Origin: Marthasterias glacialis
Lineage: Eukaryota; Echinodermata; Asteroidea; Forcipulatida; Asteriidae
Assembly (NCBI GenBank): GCA_911728455.2
Contig: OU452230.1
Location: 13,489,490 to 13,553,489 of the forward strand
Direction: 5' to 3'
DNA length: 64,000 nt
Shown here: positions 1 through 11,939 of the stretch, piece after piece
How positions within the stretch are numbered: position 1 is the first letter of the stretch
How the letters are laid out: each line of letters opens with the position of its first letter
Made by a program: the position numbers and the translations under genes
The notes under the pieces: generated by a model
Told to the model about the DNA's origin: nothing
Databases searched by the model: none
The model's input: only the letters and a program-made list of their open reading frames with translations

Positions 1-752
1 ATATAGATTTAATAACGAAACTGTGAGAGTTTAAGCCCAGTTGGTCATCGGAGTCACGGGAAAATAGTGGAGGAAAAAAACACGCTTTAACTGCTTTCAA
101 ACAACGAGTTTTTGGACTCGCAAGATCAAAACTAATTGTTTTACCAATTTCTCAAAAACTGTATGATTTCAAGCAAAAATACTTCAAGGGGATTTTATAC
201 CATGTAAGCTTTGTGCCAATCTGTGAACTTTGTACTTTAAATCTTACAATTGATGTGCACACCCTTTACAGAGCAAATGTTTTTCAAGCGCTGGCAAGAT
301 TAATGAGACACATGCAGACAGTATATTTCGTTGTTGTGCTATGCAATTGAATCAAAAATGAACGCTACTGAAAATAATGAATACGTAGCCATTTCTGTTG
401 TAGTTTGCATCGTTCCAACCATCTAAAGAAAACAAAAACTCATGCGCAAAATGCATCTCATGAAGTCCTTAATTAATAAAATGGGCAAAATTTTCCTGAA
501 AACGAAGAAAAACCTAACGATGATTAAATGTTTCTGTCTATACACCGCCGAAGCTCCTGCATCAGGCAAGATACGTGTATAAGGTATAGTTTCACTTCAT
601 CTCAAGATACGTGGATTTTCGTATGACGAGGGACCCGCATAGTAACCCGTGTATACACGCATTCGACCGAACCAAAGTGCTCCGTAAATTAAAAAAAAAA
701 CACGTCTGTTTACACTGATCTCTAATAATGAAGAAGGGACGAATGTCAATAG

Positions 753-1340
753 TCATCTAAAAATGCCGTTGATAGTTGCCGTGTGTTCCAAGGCTCGCCG
801 CCGAAGGGAAGCGATGCTTGTCCCTCTCCACATATCCCCACCGTCGCTTACCACCGCTGAGCACGAGAAATCCCCGGCCGAGACGTTGGTGTTGCCAGTC
901 GGCGAGCTCGGCATGACTCCGCCGGCCGACGACGCCGTAGCGACCCCTCCGAAATTGGGCTGGTACATAGATTGCATGGGGTTGTTACCTGACATAGACA
1001 AGCCACCAGTGAGATTCTGCAGGTTTGAAGCAGCCGACTGGCCGATGCCGTTGGAACCCCCCATTCCGCCCATCTGAGATAGGGACTGGCCGAGGCCCTG
1101 ACGAGGTAATGTCGGCGGTAGGGTCAATGACGGGGGCGCCCCTCCCATCTGAGACATTTGCATCGATGTCGGCCATCCTCGCGAGTCCACGTTGCTGTGG
1201 AAGTTACAGAAGGATTCGGCACCCATGGCTGAAGGGAACTGTGGTAAACCATGTGAGGGTAGCAGAGAGCCTGGAGACCGGAACACATTGGTGGTCTTCT
1301 TGCGCTTCTTCCACTTCGCACGGCGATTTTGAAACCAGAC
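753..1340 (-). CDS. otp: orthopedia homeobox protein, terminal coding exon (end of homeodomain to OAR motif)
   Basis: This exon encodes residues 151-345 of the predicted 345-residue Otp, a nuclear transcription factor that in other animals specifies neuroendocrine neurons. It opens after an acceptor (TTTTAG in minus sense) with [15 protein letters not shown], the end of homeodomain helix 3; W152, F153, Q154 (Q50 class), N155 and R157 are present. Directly after comes the Otp-typical [20 protein letters not shown]. The middle is rich in Met, Ser, Gly, Pro and Gln, as in disordered activation regions. The C-terminus carries an OAR motif, [16 protein letters not shown], close to vertebrate OTP. 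The splice site between homeodomain positions 46 and 47 is the classic paired-class intron position. The stop codon is at 753-755. No polyadenylation signal was identified below 753. Confidence 0.96.
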   Translation of the reverse strand, partial: VWFQNRRAKWKKRKKTTNVFRSPGSLLPSHGLPQFPSAMGAESFCNFHSNVDSRGWPTSMQMSQMGGAPPSLTLPPTLPRQGLGQSLSQMGGMGGSNGIGQSAASNLQNLTGGLSMSGNNPMQSMYQPNFGGVATASSAGGVMPSSPTGNTNVSAGDFSCSAVVSDGGDMWRGTSIASLRRRALEHTATINGIFR

Positions 1341-1589
1341 CTAAAATATTTGAAAATAAAGACGTTAATTTACAGAGTATATAATAAAATAATAATAATA
1401 ATAATGATAATGATAATCATGTCTACACTGAAAATCACATTCCAAATCCATTCTTAGAAGAAAATAGAGCTGGTCCGCCGAACCATATTTTTGTAGAAGA
1501 ATTGAGCTGGAGAGCCATCAACGATGTGAAAACAATGTAACTATACCTTTGTCCGATACTAATGTGAAACATACGTATCGTAATCTATA

Positions 1590-2166
1590 GTCGAAACACA
1601 ATTTATTCATCGATGTGCTGAAGAGAAATGGAAATACTCTTTAAATTTTAACACCAAACTAGATTGGAATAAAATCTGGAAAAAAGGTTCCAGTAAAGTT
1701 TTAGACAATGATGATAGAGATTTGTGGTTTAGATTAAAACACAGGATTCTGCCAACCAAAGACAAGTTATTTAAAGTGTTGACCAAAGATTTCACTTATC
1801 CCTTGTGTGAGTAAGGAAAAAAACTATTGAGCACTTGTTTATTTACTGTGTAAAACATATAGAGGCTTGGCTTTTTATTGAAAATTGTGCAAAAAGGATA
1901 CGGGGGACAATACGTTTTATCTTAGTGATAAAGATAGAATTCTTGGAGAAGGGAAACATATCGAAGGCATACCCTTGCTTCTTATTGCTAGGTTGCATCA
2001 GGTTATTTGGGCTACGATGTGAAATAGTGAATAGTGATGCGAAAATTTCCTTCGATATCCTTGGCAAGTTGAAAAACAATGTTAAAGGTCTGCTACTATT
2101 AGAAAGAAAAAGACTCAGTGAATGTGAATTCTGTGACACCTTGATGCAAACAATGGTTAATTCTTA
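1590..2166 (+). mobile_element. LINE relic, C-terminal end of a Tx1/L1-like reverse transcriptase
   Basis: Translated in more than one plus frame, this stretch reads like the C-terminal region of L1/Tx1-clade LINE proteins. Visible pieces are a Lys/Trp-rich segment ending LDWNKIWKKG, then DLWFRLKHRILPTKDKLFK, which matches the family's 'LPTKDRLFKW' block, then IEHLFIYC and, in another frame, ILGEGKHIEGIPLLLIARLH. The usual Cys-x2-Cys of this domain is damaged by a stop after PLCE. The last frame closes near 2166. Several frame changes show it is old. It lies antisense to otp inside an intron and was probably 5'-truncated on insertion. The exact clade is an inference. Confidence 0.7.
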
Positions 2167-3994
2167 AACTTTGTTTGCTTGTTTATTTATTTATTTATTA
2201 TTTTTAGGGGGGGGGGGGTCTCTTTTGTTACTGGCTTAACTGGATAAATAGATTGGATAATTTCAAAAACATGTGTAATTGTTTTTTGTACTGGTCGTTT
2301 ATTCTCCGTTCGTGCGTTTTCATAACGATTTACTTGCTCGAGTGCCTAGAATCTGAGCCTGTGTTTTTGGTTACAGTGATATACATATATATATACGTGC
2401 ATATCTTTACAACTTCTTTAGCTTGTATAGTTACACTTATAGCAATCGTTGTCAAAACATAGGAGGAAAGCGATTTTCACAGAATAAGTGAGCCATTTTG
2501 TACTTTTTAAATCGGAGGCCATGTTAATTATAGATCAACAAAGCGTCAACTTAGCCGCACAATTCCAACAAAAAAATGTCTGCCTGAAAACTGCGAAAAG
2601 CTGCTGCGAATTTGAATGCTGTTCGCGTGGATCGTTAAATTAAATGGTTATCTTTTTTAATCGCATGACGTAAGAGAACATTTGCGTACACATTAAGTGA
2701 AATTGAATGACTGTTTTGAGACGCTTTCGAATACACGCAAAATAGGCCGCTTGTATGCCGAAAAATGACCAGGAAAACCTACAATACATAAGAAATAAAC
2801 AATATTCTTAAATAATACTGATGTCTAACCACAGTTTGCTGTGACTCGTCATTGTTAAGCTATTTTATTTACGTCTTTATTATATAAGTAACCGGAAAAT
2901 ATATTTAAAACATTGGCATTAACAGGAATGCCAGGGTCACTTTAATAACTATGCATACATTTTGCAATGATAGTTTTATTCACACCCGTATTATACTTTT
3001 TTTGCAACACGACGTTAAATGTCTATTTATCGACGGATAAATTCCACCCGTTCTCCCATTAATCCCTGTAAATATTGATGGGGCATTTCGAGTATACTAC
3101 ATTATATGCCCAAACAAATGCCCTCTTTTGCTCACAAGCTTGGGCCCCCTTTTCATAGTGTTATTTTCATTTTGGATGAGCATAGCTAAACAAATGCAAC
3201 GCTAACCTGACAAAAAAGTGATAAAGAGAAAAAAAGGAACTTAGTTGTTCGCAATAGACTGTGTGAGTCTCGTGACAAAAAGGTCACCATTGAGCTTCCG
3301 GGCGTCACTGAGCCATCGTCTATTGGTGATTAAAGAAGGTGCAATTTTGTGTGATTTTTAGTTTAGTCACATCACTTTTGTCCACCCCAAAACCATATTG
3401 GTGGAATTATTGTGTAGGCAAACCGTGTTCGACTGCACTCACAAACCGAAGTTAGGTCATTATTTTAAATCGGGATAAGCGCTTCGTTACTTAACACGAA
3501 AACAGAAACCTGTGTCGCATGGATTTTGCATTACGTTGCATATGGAGTCGCCGGGACAACGACGTCCCAGTTTCGCGCTGTTAGGGTACCGTACTACTAA
3601 ATGCAGCAGCTCGAACAAGTTTCAATGCGTGTACGTCAAGGATCACGACGATTGCCTTTTATTGCATGGGGTAAATGGTTCAAAAGTGAAGCGGAAGTTA
3701 AGGTCGATTTTAAGAAATAAATGTTTTTCCAAGATTTGCGAAATTGTTTGCTACTACTATTTGTAAATCAAGTTTTTATCTATTCAAACCATATTCAATA
3801 GATGAAATTTATTAAAACAGCACAATACAACTTCATTTTAAAAACAAATTGCCACAATACACGCTGTAGCTGATATTGGAGGTGCCCGGAAGTCAAGATT
3901 CTCTCGAAAACTCGTAGGCACTTAAGGTCAACTTACACAGTCTATTATTTTTGGTTTAGTTTAATGAGTCTGAGAGAATGTTAATAATGTTTGC

Positions 3995-4100
<106 letters not shown>

Positions 4101-5639
4101 GAATATTTAGCGGTTAGCACTGGTTTACAAGAGGACCTTTTCTATTGAAGTAAACCACTGGGAAACACGACCATTGCGAAACTGGATATGACCTCATGAC
4201 TCGAGCCGATATACAAGGGCCGGATGAATTTTATTGATGTATCTTCTGGCAGTAACAGCCTGTAATTCGATACCAATGGTGTAGGTCTGGTCCCCTGGCT
4301 CTAACTACCGGTTGATGACCACACAGCAGCGATCGACATGTAAACACTAATAATGGTACCAATGAGCTTAAGCCCAAATCAGAGAGTTCATTATTACACT
4401 GGGACTGTACCGTCATATTTGATTTATAGCAGCATCTTTTTGTCCAGGGGAATGATTAAACGACGATATGGATATAACCCGGGTTTGTGAATCCTTTGAA
4501 TGGAGCGTTTTACAGAGAAAGGTGGATACTGTTAATAATGGGCTCGATCTTGGAGTGAGTAGAGGCGATGTCTCTATAGTGCACTCCAACAGATGGGTGA
4601 ACTATCCCGTGGGGAAGAAGTGATAGTTGCCTTTGTTAGGAAAGCGCCAATAAAAATATCACCCTGTAAACAATTTTGCAATAAAAGTGACCTTTTGGCT
4701 TCTTTTGTTGTATTTTTATGTTGCATTTATTATCATGTTCACATAAACCATTCAATATTGTGTTTCACATTTTCATAACGCATTTTGATGTGTTAAATAT
4801 TTTCCCCATTCCAGATACGCTGTACAAGTAGAACACACGCGCACACACACTCACCGACCCCGTCGTACAGCACAGCATTGGGCTCGTGTGTCTAATTTAC
4901 CGTCTTCGAAATTGTGAGCAAGTTTCCAAATTAATATAATTTGTTAGTGGGGATGAATTTCATCGGATTCATTTGGAATTTTATCTGACCGATCAGATCA
5001 AATTAAAAGTAAATGAAAGCAACAAAGACGACTGCGTGGAGCTTTTGTGTAAACTGTGACTACCACGTTGACTTTCCCTTTAAATGCAGATAAATTCAAT
5101 AGTAGCTTATTTCCTTTGACATAATACAGAAATACCAACCCGCTATGCATATTGACAGTGCTAAAAATATTGTTGAATTGAAATTTAATATTTTACCAAA
5201 TGCAACAGAATCCTACAACATCAGGACCCAGTTCTATAGAACTACGGTACATAAAAAAGTAAATAAGAAAATAACAAGGAAACCATCAGTCAAGTGAATC
5301 CGTATTGAAAAGTGGAGAGAGAAATTTCTGAAATTTCGGTACATTACCATGCAGTGTGATATAACGTATGCCTGGCAGGGTAGATCGAAGGTATGGTAAA
5401 TGTGCGGATACTCATTACAGCACACACTGCGAACAATAACAGCGTTTTTTGTTCTAATGAAAATGCCTTCTTTTTCATGTTGAGCCTTCTGTGTTAGCTT
5501 TTTAGCAAAACTAGTATTAAAGTCGAGTAATTTTCTGTTTATATTTTTGTCCTTTTTATGAAAAGGAAAGACGTCATTCAGCGAAAATAAGAGGTGCGTG
5601 TAAGTGCGATTGTGCAACACAAAGTTATTAGGTCCGGGA

Positions 5640-6245
5640 ACGGCGCAAGGGCCCCGAAAAAATGTTTTAGATGAAAATGCTCTTAATATGTGTACTCTGA
5701 AACATTTTTGGATTATCTTTTGAGCAGGAAATATATTTTGAGTTGTTTGTGTTTTTAAGTCTGTAAATTTGCTATCTTTCTTTGAAACACCCCACAAATT
5801 AAAATAAAACAGTGGGCAAAAATAAGAGAAGCGTGCAAGTATTGTGACGCCTTCCATTGGCCTGGAGAACAAAGAGAGGATTAAGATTTACTCTCTGCCT
5901 TTCTTGGTTATCTTTTGAGCAGGATTAGCTTGAACTGTTTGTGTCTTTTTTTCTTTACCTTTGTTCTCTTTCTTGAAAAACGAGTGGGCTAAATTGGGGG
6001 AACCACTTCAAACACACTTCCTGAAACCTACAGGGATGTGGAGTCTGGGTCCCTCAGAGGGGTACCAGGAAAATGTTGAGGATTAAGGTACTCATTGTGC
6101 ATATAAACCCTTATGGATTACCTTTTGAGGCAAGCTTTGATCTATTTGTTGGTTTTTCACCCTACTTTTATTCTCTTTTTGGACGAAATAAAGGGATGCT
6201 GCATGCACCTCCCACCACCCAACGGTGTCCAGAATTCAAACACAT
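5640..6245. repeat. three diverged tandem units of about 200 bp
   Basis: A recognisable core (ATTATCTTTTGAG followed by GTTTGTGT and a T-rich block ending near CTCTTT) starts near 5712, 5911 and 6117, giving spacings of about 200 and 206 bp. The preceding segment is also shared: GAGGATTAAG appears before units 2 and 3, and a GGTCC...AGG...AAAATG block before units 1 and 3. A fourth, weaker unit may precede 5640. A minus-strand open frame of 212 codons across 5234-5872 overlaps the array and has no family features; I treat it as chance. Confidence 0.6.
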
Positions 6246-7159
6246 TTTACAGCACATTTTATTATGTTCATTTTAAAAATACACAAGAAATGAAGTGTAC
6301 GCAGTGCGTTTTTTCCTCTAGGCAAAATCTGGTAGGGATGATGCTATGTGCAACCCTCCACTCCAAAACGTGGGTAAGGATATATTCCCCAACCACGGAA
6401 TTTACGCCGTGGAAACCATTCACAAACATTAACATTGGGTGGTATTTTGGCACAGAACGTTGTTTTCCTCGAGGACAAAATTGAAACAAGCACCTTGCAT
6501 AATAAACCGTTCTTTGTTTTCTTGCAAACATGACTTCGTGTTGGATGATAGTTGCGAATGAGGTGTGTGATTATTAGTAATTAGAATATTGTGATTGTCC
6601 AAAAAACAAGTGACGGAAGTTTTTGCTTCTCCCATTGCGAACACGAAAGCATGATTATTTATGTTTGGGATGCTTGTATCCTTAAACAGACATCCAATAG
6701 AATGAAAGATGCAAACAATAATTATATTTCAAATTGTGTCGATGCAAACATGTAACGGATGCACTGTATTTGATTTTAAAGACCCGGCCTTCGTTTTACA
6801 AGCCTATTTCAAAACTTGTTTTGGTGTTATAATTACTAGTATTATTTGTTTACAGTTTTTGATCTTATGTAGCAGTAACGATACAGAATTGAAAGTTTCT
6901 TATACGACCAATGCAGTATGTTGCCTGCCAGGCAATATCTTTGAATACATAGGGCCTCTCTTACGGTCCATAAAATATGATGCGACAAGATAAAAAGACT
7001 TACAAAACCCTATAGGCCTACTTTGTAATTGGTTTGAGCGCGTTTTTTCTTTTTACTGTAGAAAGCTGCGCAAGCACGGCGCATTATACCCGTAGCAAAC
7101 AGTGTATTGCACCGTAACGTCAGCTTCTTGGTACATAGGCGTTTAGGCAGACTGTATGT

Positions 7160-7305
7160 ATGGACTGTTATACATTAAATATTGACTGCTTTACTCGTTG
7201 ATCCTTGGAGCTCGCCTCGGAAAAATACAACGCTCCAGGATCACTTCGGGAGTCGTATTCAATAGCACTCGAAGCAGTCAATATTTGTTCATTATAAAAC
7301 CTCGT
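7160..7305. mobile_element. palindromic MITE-like element, family 1, copy A
   Basis: The segment is framed by AATATTGACTGCTT at 7178-7191 and its exact inverted complement AAGCAGTCAATATT at 7272-7285. The similarity continues outward through a TTATAA-containing flank. The inner arms also pair in part (CTCGTTGATCC against GGATCAC). No coding capacity fits in 150 bp. A second, better preserved member is at 44.46-44.61 kb. This fits a non-autonomous DNA transposon (MITE); the superfamily is unknown. Confidence 0.7.
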
Positions 7306-7616
7306 TATACACGAAAATATAATCATTTTAATAAACTATACTAACTGTCTTGCTTATAAACAAATTTCACTGCATTCACTACATCGTCATAAATTTAACT
7401 GATGATTAAAAAATTACATGGTACTTTAGAATCACAACTCGACAAATCCATTAAAAAGGATTAGGGGGTAGCAAAACTTTAATATTTAAGGCATTTAAAA
7501 TTTCTATATTTAAGTTAAAAACTAATCAACAAACATCACTACAAAACTTGTTGACGATAATACAAAAATGTATAAATAAATAAAAACACAGGACTTTATT
7601 AAGCTGATCTTCTTAC

Positions 7617-7760
7617 CTGTACACGTGACTCAGTGAGGCCAACGCGCATGGCAATTTCCTCCCTCATGAAGATGTCTGGGTAATGGGTCTTAGCAAAGTT
7701 CCTTTCCAGTTCGTTCAACTGCGCAGGCGTAAATCTTGTCCTGTGACGCTTCTGTTTGAC
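7617..7760 (-). CDS. otp: orthopedia, main homeodomain exon
   Basis: This 144-bp, 48-codon exon is phase 0 at both ends and encodes residues 103-150. It reads [20 protein letters not shown] and continues through [28 protein letters not shown] in the next 28 residues, which are homeodomain helices 1, 2 and the start of 3. Otp-type hallmarks are the [16 protein letters not shown] start and the [10 protein letters not shown] segment. The donor is CAG|GTAAGA in minus sense. The acceptor follows CGAAG and has a weak pyrimidine tract; an alternative AG nine bases further in would drop Val-Lys-Gln. The chosen acceptor keeps frame with the preceding exon, which ends DDDKQ. A 6.3 kb intron separates it from the last exon. 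Confidence 0.95.
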
Positions 7761-7884
7761 CTTCGTGTAAACACACGAAATGGTTTTACTAAGTTGTTTT
7801 GATTTTAGCATCAATCACAATAGGGGGAATATTAGCTGGTGATTTTGAACTGGCAAGGTTGTGATAGATTATTGATATATTACT

Positions 7885-8022
7885 ATAAGTTATCACACTC
7901 ACGCTCGTGGAATACGGGAAAATATAGCGCTTCTGCGTTCCATATCCAATGAGGCCGAAGGCCGAGTCAAAATGGACGCAGACGTGCTATATTTTCCCGT
8001 ATTCCACAAGCGCGAGTGTGTT
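7885..8022. mobile_element. palindromic MITE-like element, family 2, copy 1
   Basis: A long inverted repeat: the left arm ATAAGTTATCACACTC with GTGGAATACGGGAAAATATA is answered on the right by TATATTTTCCCGTATTCCAC and GCGCGAGTGTG. The centre is GC-rich (GAGGCCGAAGGCCGAG), with arms around it that resemble CATATCCAA. It is non-coding. A related copy lies 340 bp downstream. It interrupts the 2 kb otp intron between the linker and homeodomain exons. Confidence 0.7.
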
Positions 8023-8148
8023 GACTGTTATTTTGATGAAGAGCAAAACGTGCAACGCGCAAATTTTAGAACCTCATTTTGCACTGTCCGTATACGGAGC
8101 GTGCGACGCATGCTATGATACTCACAATACGTGCAATATAGACTACTG

Positions 8149-8181
8149 GGAGTGATATGGTTTATTATCACACTCCCATTT
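8149..8181. repeat. short inverted repeat between the two family 2 palindromes
   Basis: TGGGAGTGATA at 8149 is answered by TTATCACACTCCCA about 20 bases on, forming a small hairpin. Its TTATCACACT motif resembles the tips of the flanking palindromes, so it may be a remnant end of the same family. Confidence 0.5.
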
Positions 8182-8222
8182 GAGCAATCTGATTGGAAGA
8201 TTAGCACGTATTTGAAGATAAT

Positions 8223-8393
8223 ATAAGTTATCACACAAGCGCGAGTGGAATACGGGAAAATATAGCATTTCTGCATCCCATATCCAACGAGGCCTATCCC
8301 ATATCCAACGAGGCCGCAGGCCGAGTTGGATATGGGATGCAGAAGCGTTATATTTTCCCGTATTTCACGAGCGCGCATGTGATAACGAACTTA
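8223..8393. mobile_element. palindromic MITE-like element, family 2, copy 2
   Basis: The same palindromic design as at 7885-8022, in better condition: ATAAGTTATCACAC near 8223 pairs with GTGATAACGAACTTAT near 8379-8394. Inner arms contain AATACGGGAAAATATAGC and its inverse, with CATCCCATATCCAACGAGGCC near the centre. The left arm holds a short local duplication of TATCCCATATCCAACGAGG-type sequence. Non-coding; a likely MITE. Confidence 0.75.
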
Positions 8394-8559
8394 TCTTCAA
8401 GCAAACGCGCCACCTTTGACTTTACAGCGAATTTACAATGGGATTTAGAACAGCACGTAACAACAGTGCGTTAGAAAACAGGAAGTGATACGGGATCGAC
8501 CAATCAGAAATGAGGATTCAAGTTTGCTTGAAGATGAAGATTTTTGATAATACTCGCGT

Positions 8560-8573
8560 CCCCCCCCCCCCCC
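8560..8573. repeat. C homopolymer
   Basis: A run of about 14 C residues ends the AT-rich stretch that follows the second family 2 palindrome. Confidence 0.95.
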
Positions 8574-9171
8574 ACGGAAAGAGTACATTCACTCGCACCG
8601 TCTTATTTTGAATCCTATATAAAATAGAATAAGCCTGTGGAAATTTCTTTCAAAGGGGGTTTCACTGTACATACAAAGCAGTACTTAGAAGTTTTAAAAC
8701 ATGTCATAATTTATTAATCTTGCCTCTGCATAGCAAAAATTGTCAGATTTAAAATAACTGTTTTCGAAGATGACAGCTTCCCTGAATATTTCTACAAGTT
8801 CATGTAGAAACTTTATTCAGATGAAAACAATTGTCGTTAAATTAATTTCCGAAGTATAACAAAAGCTATACCGTCTTTAATAATTTATTAAGCAAACAGG
8901 TAGATTGTGTACCTTATTATTACTATAATTCCGATTTGCGCGATGAAATTACAATGCCATTCTTTTTCAAACCCCTTTCAACCCATAACGTTTTCTTAAT
9001 AAAATACATTTTTTAAAAACAAAGGAAAAATGTAAGGCCCCATAGATCTTTTTTACTAGCACATGTCTCACTTTCAGCTACAGTTCATTCACTTGTCCCA
9101 TTGGTTTGATGTTAAAACATGTTAGATTATGATCGGTTATTAAGATAATTCATTGTTAGTTGGGTTTGCGG

Positions 9172-9577
9172 CGTGTCGTGGCCGAGCGGATAAGAACACA
9201 GGACTCAAGCTCTGGTGTTTCTGATCAGCAGAGTGTGGGTTCGAATCCCGGTCGTGACACTTGTGTCCTTAAGCAAGACACTTAACCATTATTGCTGCGT
9301 CCTTCGGATGGGACGTAAAGCCGTAGGTCCCGTGTGTTGTGTAATGCACGTAAAAGAACCCAGTGCACTTATCGCAAAGAGAAGGGGTTCGCCCCGGTGT
9401 TCCTGGTTTGATCGGCTGCAGATTGCGCCACAGCACCTTGTAAACCGTTACATGGTGCTAAAGGAACAGGTACTTCATACTTCATAACTCCGGACACTTG
9501 CAGGATAAATACTGTGCGCTTAGAAACACCCGTATGAAGCGCCCTATAAATGTAGTTATTATTATTATTATTATTTA
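9172..9577 (+). mobile_element. SINE with a tRNA-Leu(CAA)-like head and ATT tail
   Basis: The head runs from about 9175 (GTGTCGTGGCCGAGCGG, A-box region) through GGACTCAAGC, with a CAA anticodon at 9206-9208 and U33 in place, to the B box GGTTCGAATCC at 9238-9248. Outer bases GTGTC and GACAC pair as an acceptor remnant. The extra arm fits a Leu-type tRNA. A central body follows (TTAAGCAAGACACTTAACC, TTCGGATGGGACGTAAA), a block I recall as conserved across many animal SINEs (possibly the Nin-type domain; not verified). The 3' end reads GAAGCGCCCTATAAATG and then (ATT)n, like the tail of the LINE ending at 48560. It sits in an otp intron; the 90-codon frame across it is spurious. Confidence 0.85.
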
Positions 9578-9799
9578 AATTGAGTTAATATTTATGTTTT
9601 TCATTCTCATTAGACAGACCTATTCATAGTATACCTATCCTGTACATGAACACATTGAGCTTTTGGACAACAGCGACTGCATTGTTTGATCGCTGCAACT
9701 GTAAATTCTAATTTCGATTGTTGGGTTTGAACAAACTTCAAATTGAGGTAATGAAGATATTGTCTTTACGAGTCGTGTAGGTTTGTTTTCACATCTCAC

Positions 9800-9954
9800 C
9801 TGTTTATCGTCGTCGTTTACCGAGATGGCCAGATTGGTCTGCCCGTCGCCTGACGGGCTACCGGTCGTCGTTGGCGTGCTGCTCACCTCGTTACTGGTGC
9901 TGTACTGCAGCTTCTCCACTGAGCGACCATGCGGATCGCACTCCCCCTTGTTAT
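9800..9954 (-). CDS. otp: orthopedia, N-terminal linker exon
   Basis: This 155-bp exon encodes roughly residues 51-102, the low-complexity stretch before the homeodomain. It is rich in Ser, Thr, Gly and acidic residues, includes VEKLQYSTSNEVSSTPTTT, and ends SVNDDDKQ. Vertebrate OTP has a similar acidic 'DKQ' just before the homeodomain. Minus-sense sites are acceptor ACCTGCAG|AT and donor AAACAG|GTGAG. It begins in phase 1 (two bases complete a codon begun in the first exon) and ends in phase 0, which fits both neighbours exactly. Family similarity is weak here, so the call rests mainly on splice phase, position and the DDDKQ end. Confidence 0.85.
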
Positions 9955-10023
9955 CTGCAGGTACAGAACATTAGAATCCATATAGCTTTAAACTTTATGT
10001 TCAAACGTATAGATGGATAGGCA

Positions 10024-10070
10024 AAAGGTGTTCGGGCTTCAACCGAACACCTCTTGTTTTTTGTTGTTGT
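10024..10070 (-). repeat. short hairpin repeat, diverged copy
   Basis: AGGTGTTCGGGCTTCAACCG is followed by AACACCTCTTGTTTTTTG, forming a hairpin with GGTGTTCGG and CCGAACACC arms. It is the inverted, diverged match of two tandem units at 42.63-42.73 kb, so it belongs to a dispersed short palindromic family. Confidence 0.65.
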
Positions 10071-11939
10071 ATTTTTCCCCCTGAGAATTCAGCTTAACTA
10101 ACATCTCAATCCCCCTAAATCCCCTTAACAACGACTGTTAGATTTTAGCCACACACAAAAATGGGGGAGGGGTTGAAATTCTTGCGTTCGGTTTTCAAAG
10201 GGGTTGATTTGTCGTAATTTTTCATTTATAATTTAAAAACTTATACCAATTTTATTAAACCAGATTAAGCCCAACAAAGATTCAATATTTGAAGTGGAAA
10301 ATACTGACTGTGGGATATTTATAGTGGGTGTTGATACTGATAATCTTTGATATGTTGTTTCATTATGCTTTTTTATTTTGATGTAGGATATACGACGGCA
10401 AAGAAGAATGCATTCAAATGAAATGTCAGTCTTGTCGGATGAACACATTTCTGTTTGCAATGATCGTAGGTATACAGACGTTATAACAGGAGATGCGTGT
10501 GACCCCGGATTTGAAATGGAAATTAAATACTATACAAAGCGCAAGCACTATTTATTACGTCGGAATCTAAAAACACGGAGAAAAACACAGCAGGCGTTTT
10601 AGGCAGCAGCTACCCCGAGACTTTAGTGAGATTTATTACCATAGTACAGGATTTAGCACAAACTACGAAAATAATACCATATTTCGGGATATTTTTGTTT
10701 CAATAATAGGCACGGTACTCTGAAGATACAGGGATGGGTATTGATGCGTTTTCTCCCATAAAAATGTTACAAGATTTTATTTGTATAATTACCCCCGGTA
10801 GTTAAAAAAATTCATGTACAATGCCTCATTAAATCAAGATCAAGTGTACACCTTTATGTAGATACAAACTTGACAAGAACTTTAAAGCCATAGGCCTATA
10901 ATATAAACACTAACATGTTAAATACTGTTTTGATGAAACACAACTTGGCTTGTGGCTTCTTTCATTGATATTTAATTTTCGCAATTTATGTTTAAGCTTG
11001 AATTTCACCTAATCAGTGATAATAAATCCTTGTCACAAAGTTGATGCCTTTTTTTCATTTGTATATATTAAAAAAGAAAGTTCTTCATTACGTTTGATAA
11101 TTTTCAAACAGGGTGAATGAGGTTTACTTCAAAAGATGCAGGTCCAGCGATTGATTCAAGCTTCTTGAAGAGTACAGCCATCAATATATGGGCTTATTAA
11201 CCGATAACCCCCGGTCCCACAACGTCTCAAGATAATCTCTTGAAAATGAAAAGTTGTATAAAATGTTACATTTCTCCGTGTTCTAAACTGCTTTTATTCA
11301 TCTTTTGATTCACTAGCGAAGTCTTGAAACGGAATAAATTAAATGAAAGTTATTTCGCCTGTTAGAAGTTTAAACAAACTTTTTGAAAGAGATGACGCAA
11401 GGTCAAGAAACATAACTGAAAACAAACTTTCGAAAAATTTAATGCAAACAGAGTTTACTTTTCAAAGAGCAACGTTATTTCCATGTTTCATTAAAAATGT
11501 TCTTATTTATCTTGTCGAGTGAAACAATTTATGAAAACGTAAATAAATCCCAGACCTTCATCAACTATACGAGAACGTAGTGTACTCAAATATCATCCAT
11601 TGTATAGCCTATCATGTTTTGTATTCCTAGGTTTCAACAAGATAAACTAAAATCCTTTCGTGATGTTAAGTTAATATTTTCAATTTCGGTTTCCTGCGGC
11701 AATAACTCGACGATTTCAAATTCAGACTCACACGTACATTGTAGTATTGGCAGTGTTTCATAAATCACTACTGCTGGGGTGCTTGGTTCACGATAAATCG
11801 TTATGTTAATTTGGTATTCACCAAAAACTTCGTCAAAATGATAAGATCCTTCAGCTGGCTTAGAACCATTGACATTGTGAGTTTCGGCTTGACTCCTCTG
11901 TCACTTGGAGTATGCATATTGACAAATTAGCTAAAACGG

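Noticed and set aside
5234-5872. 212-codon minus-strand frame in an otp intron
   Set aside because: It partly covers a diverged tandem repeat, has no domain features, and its composition looks like translated AT-rich non-coding DNA.
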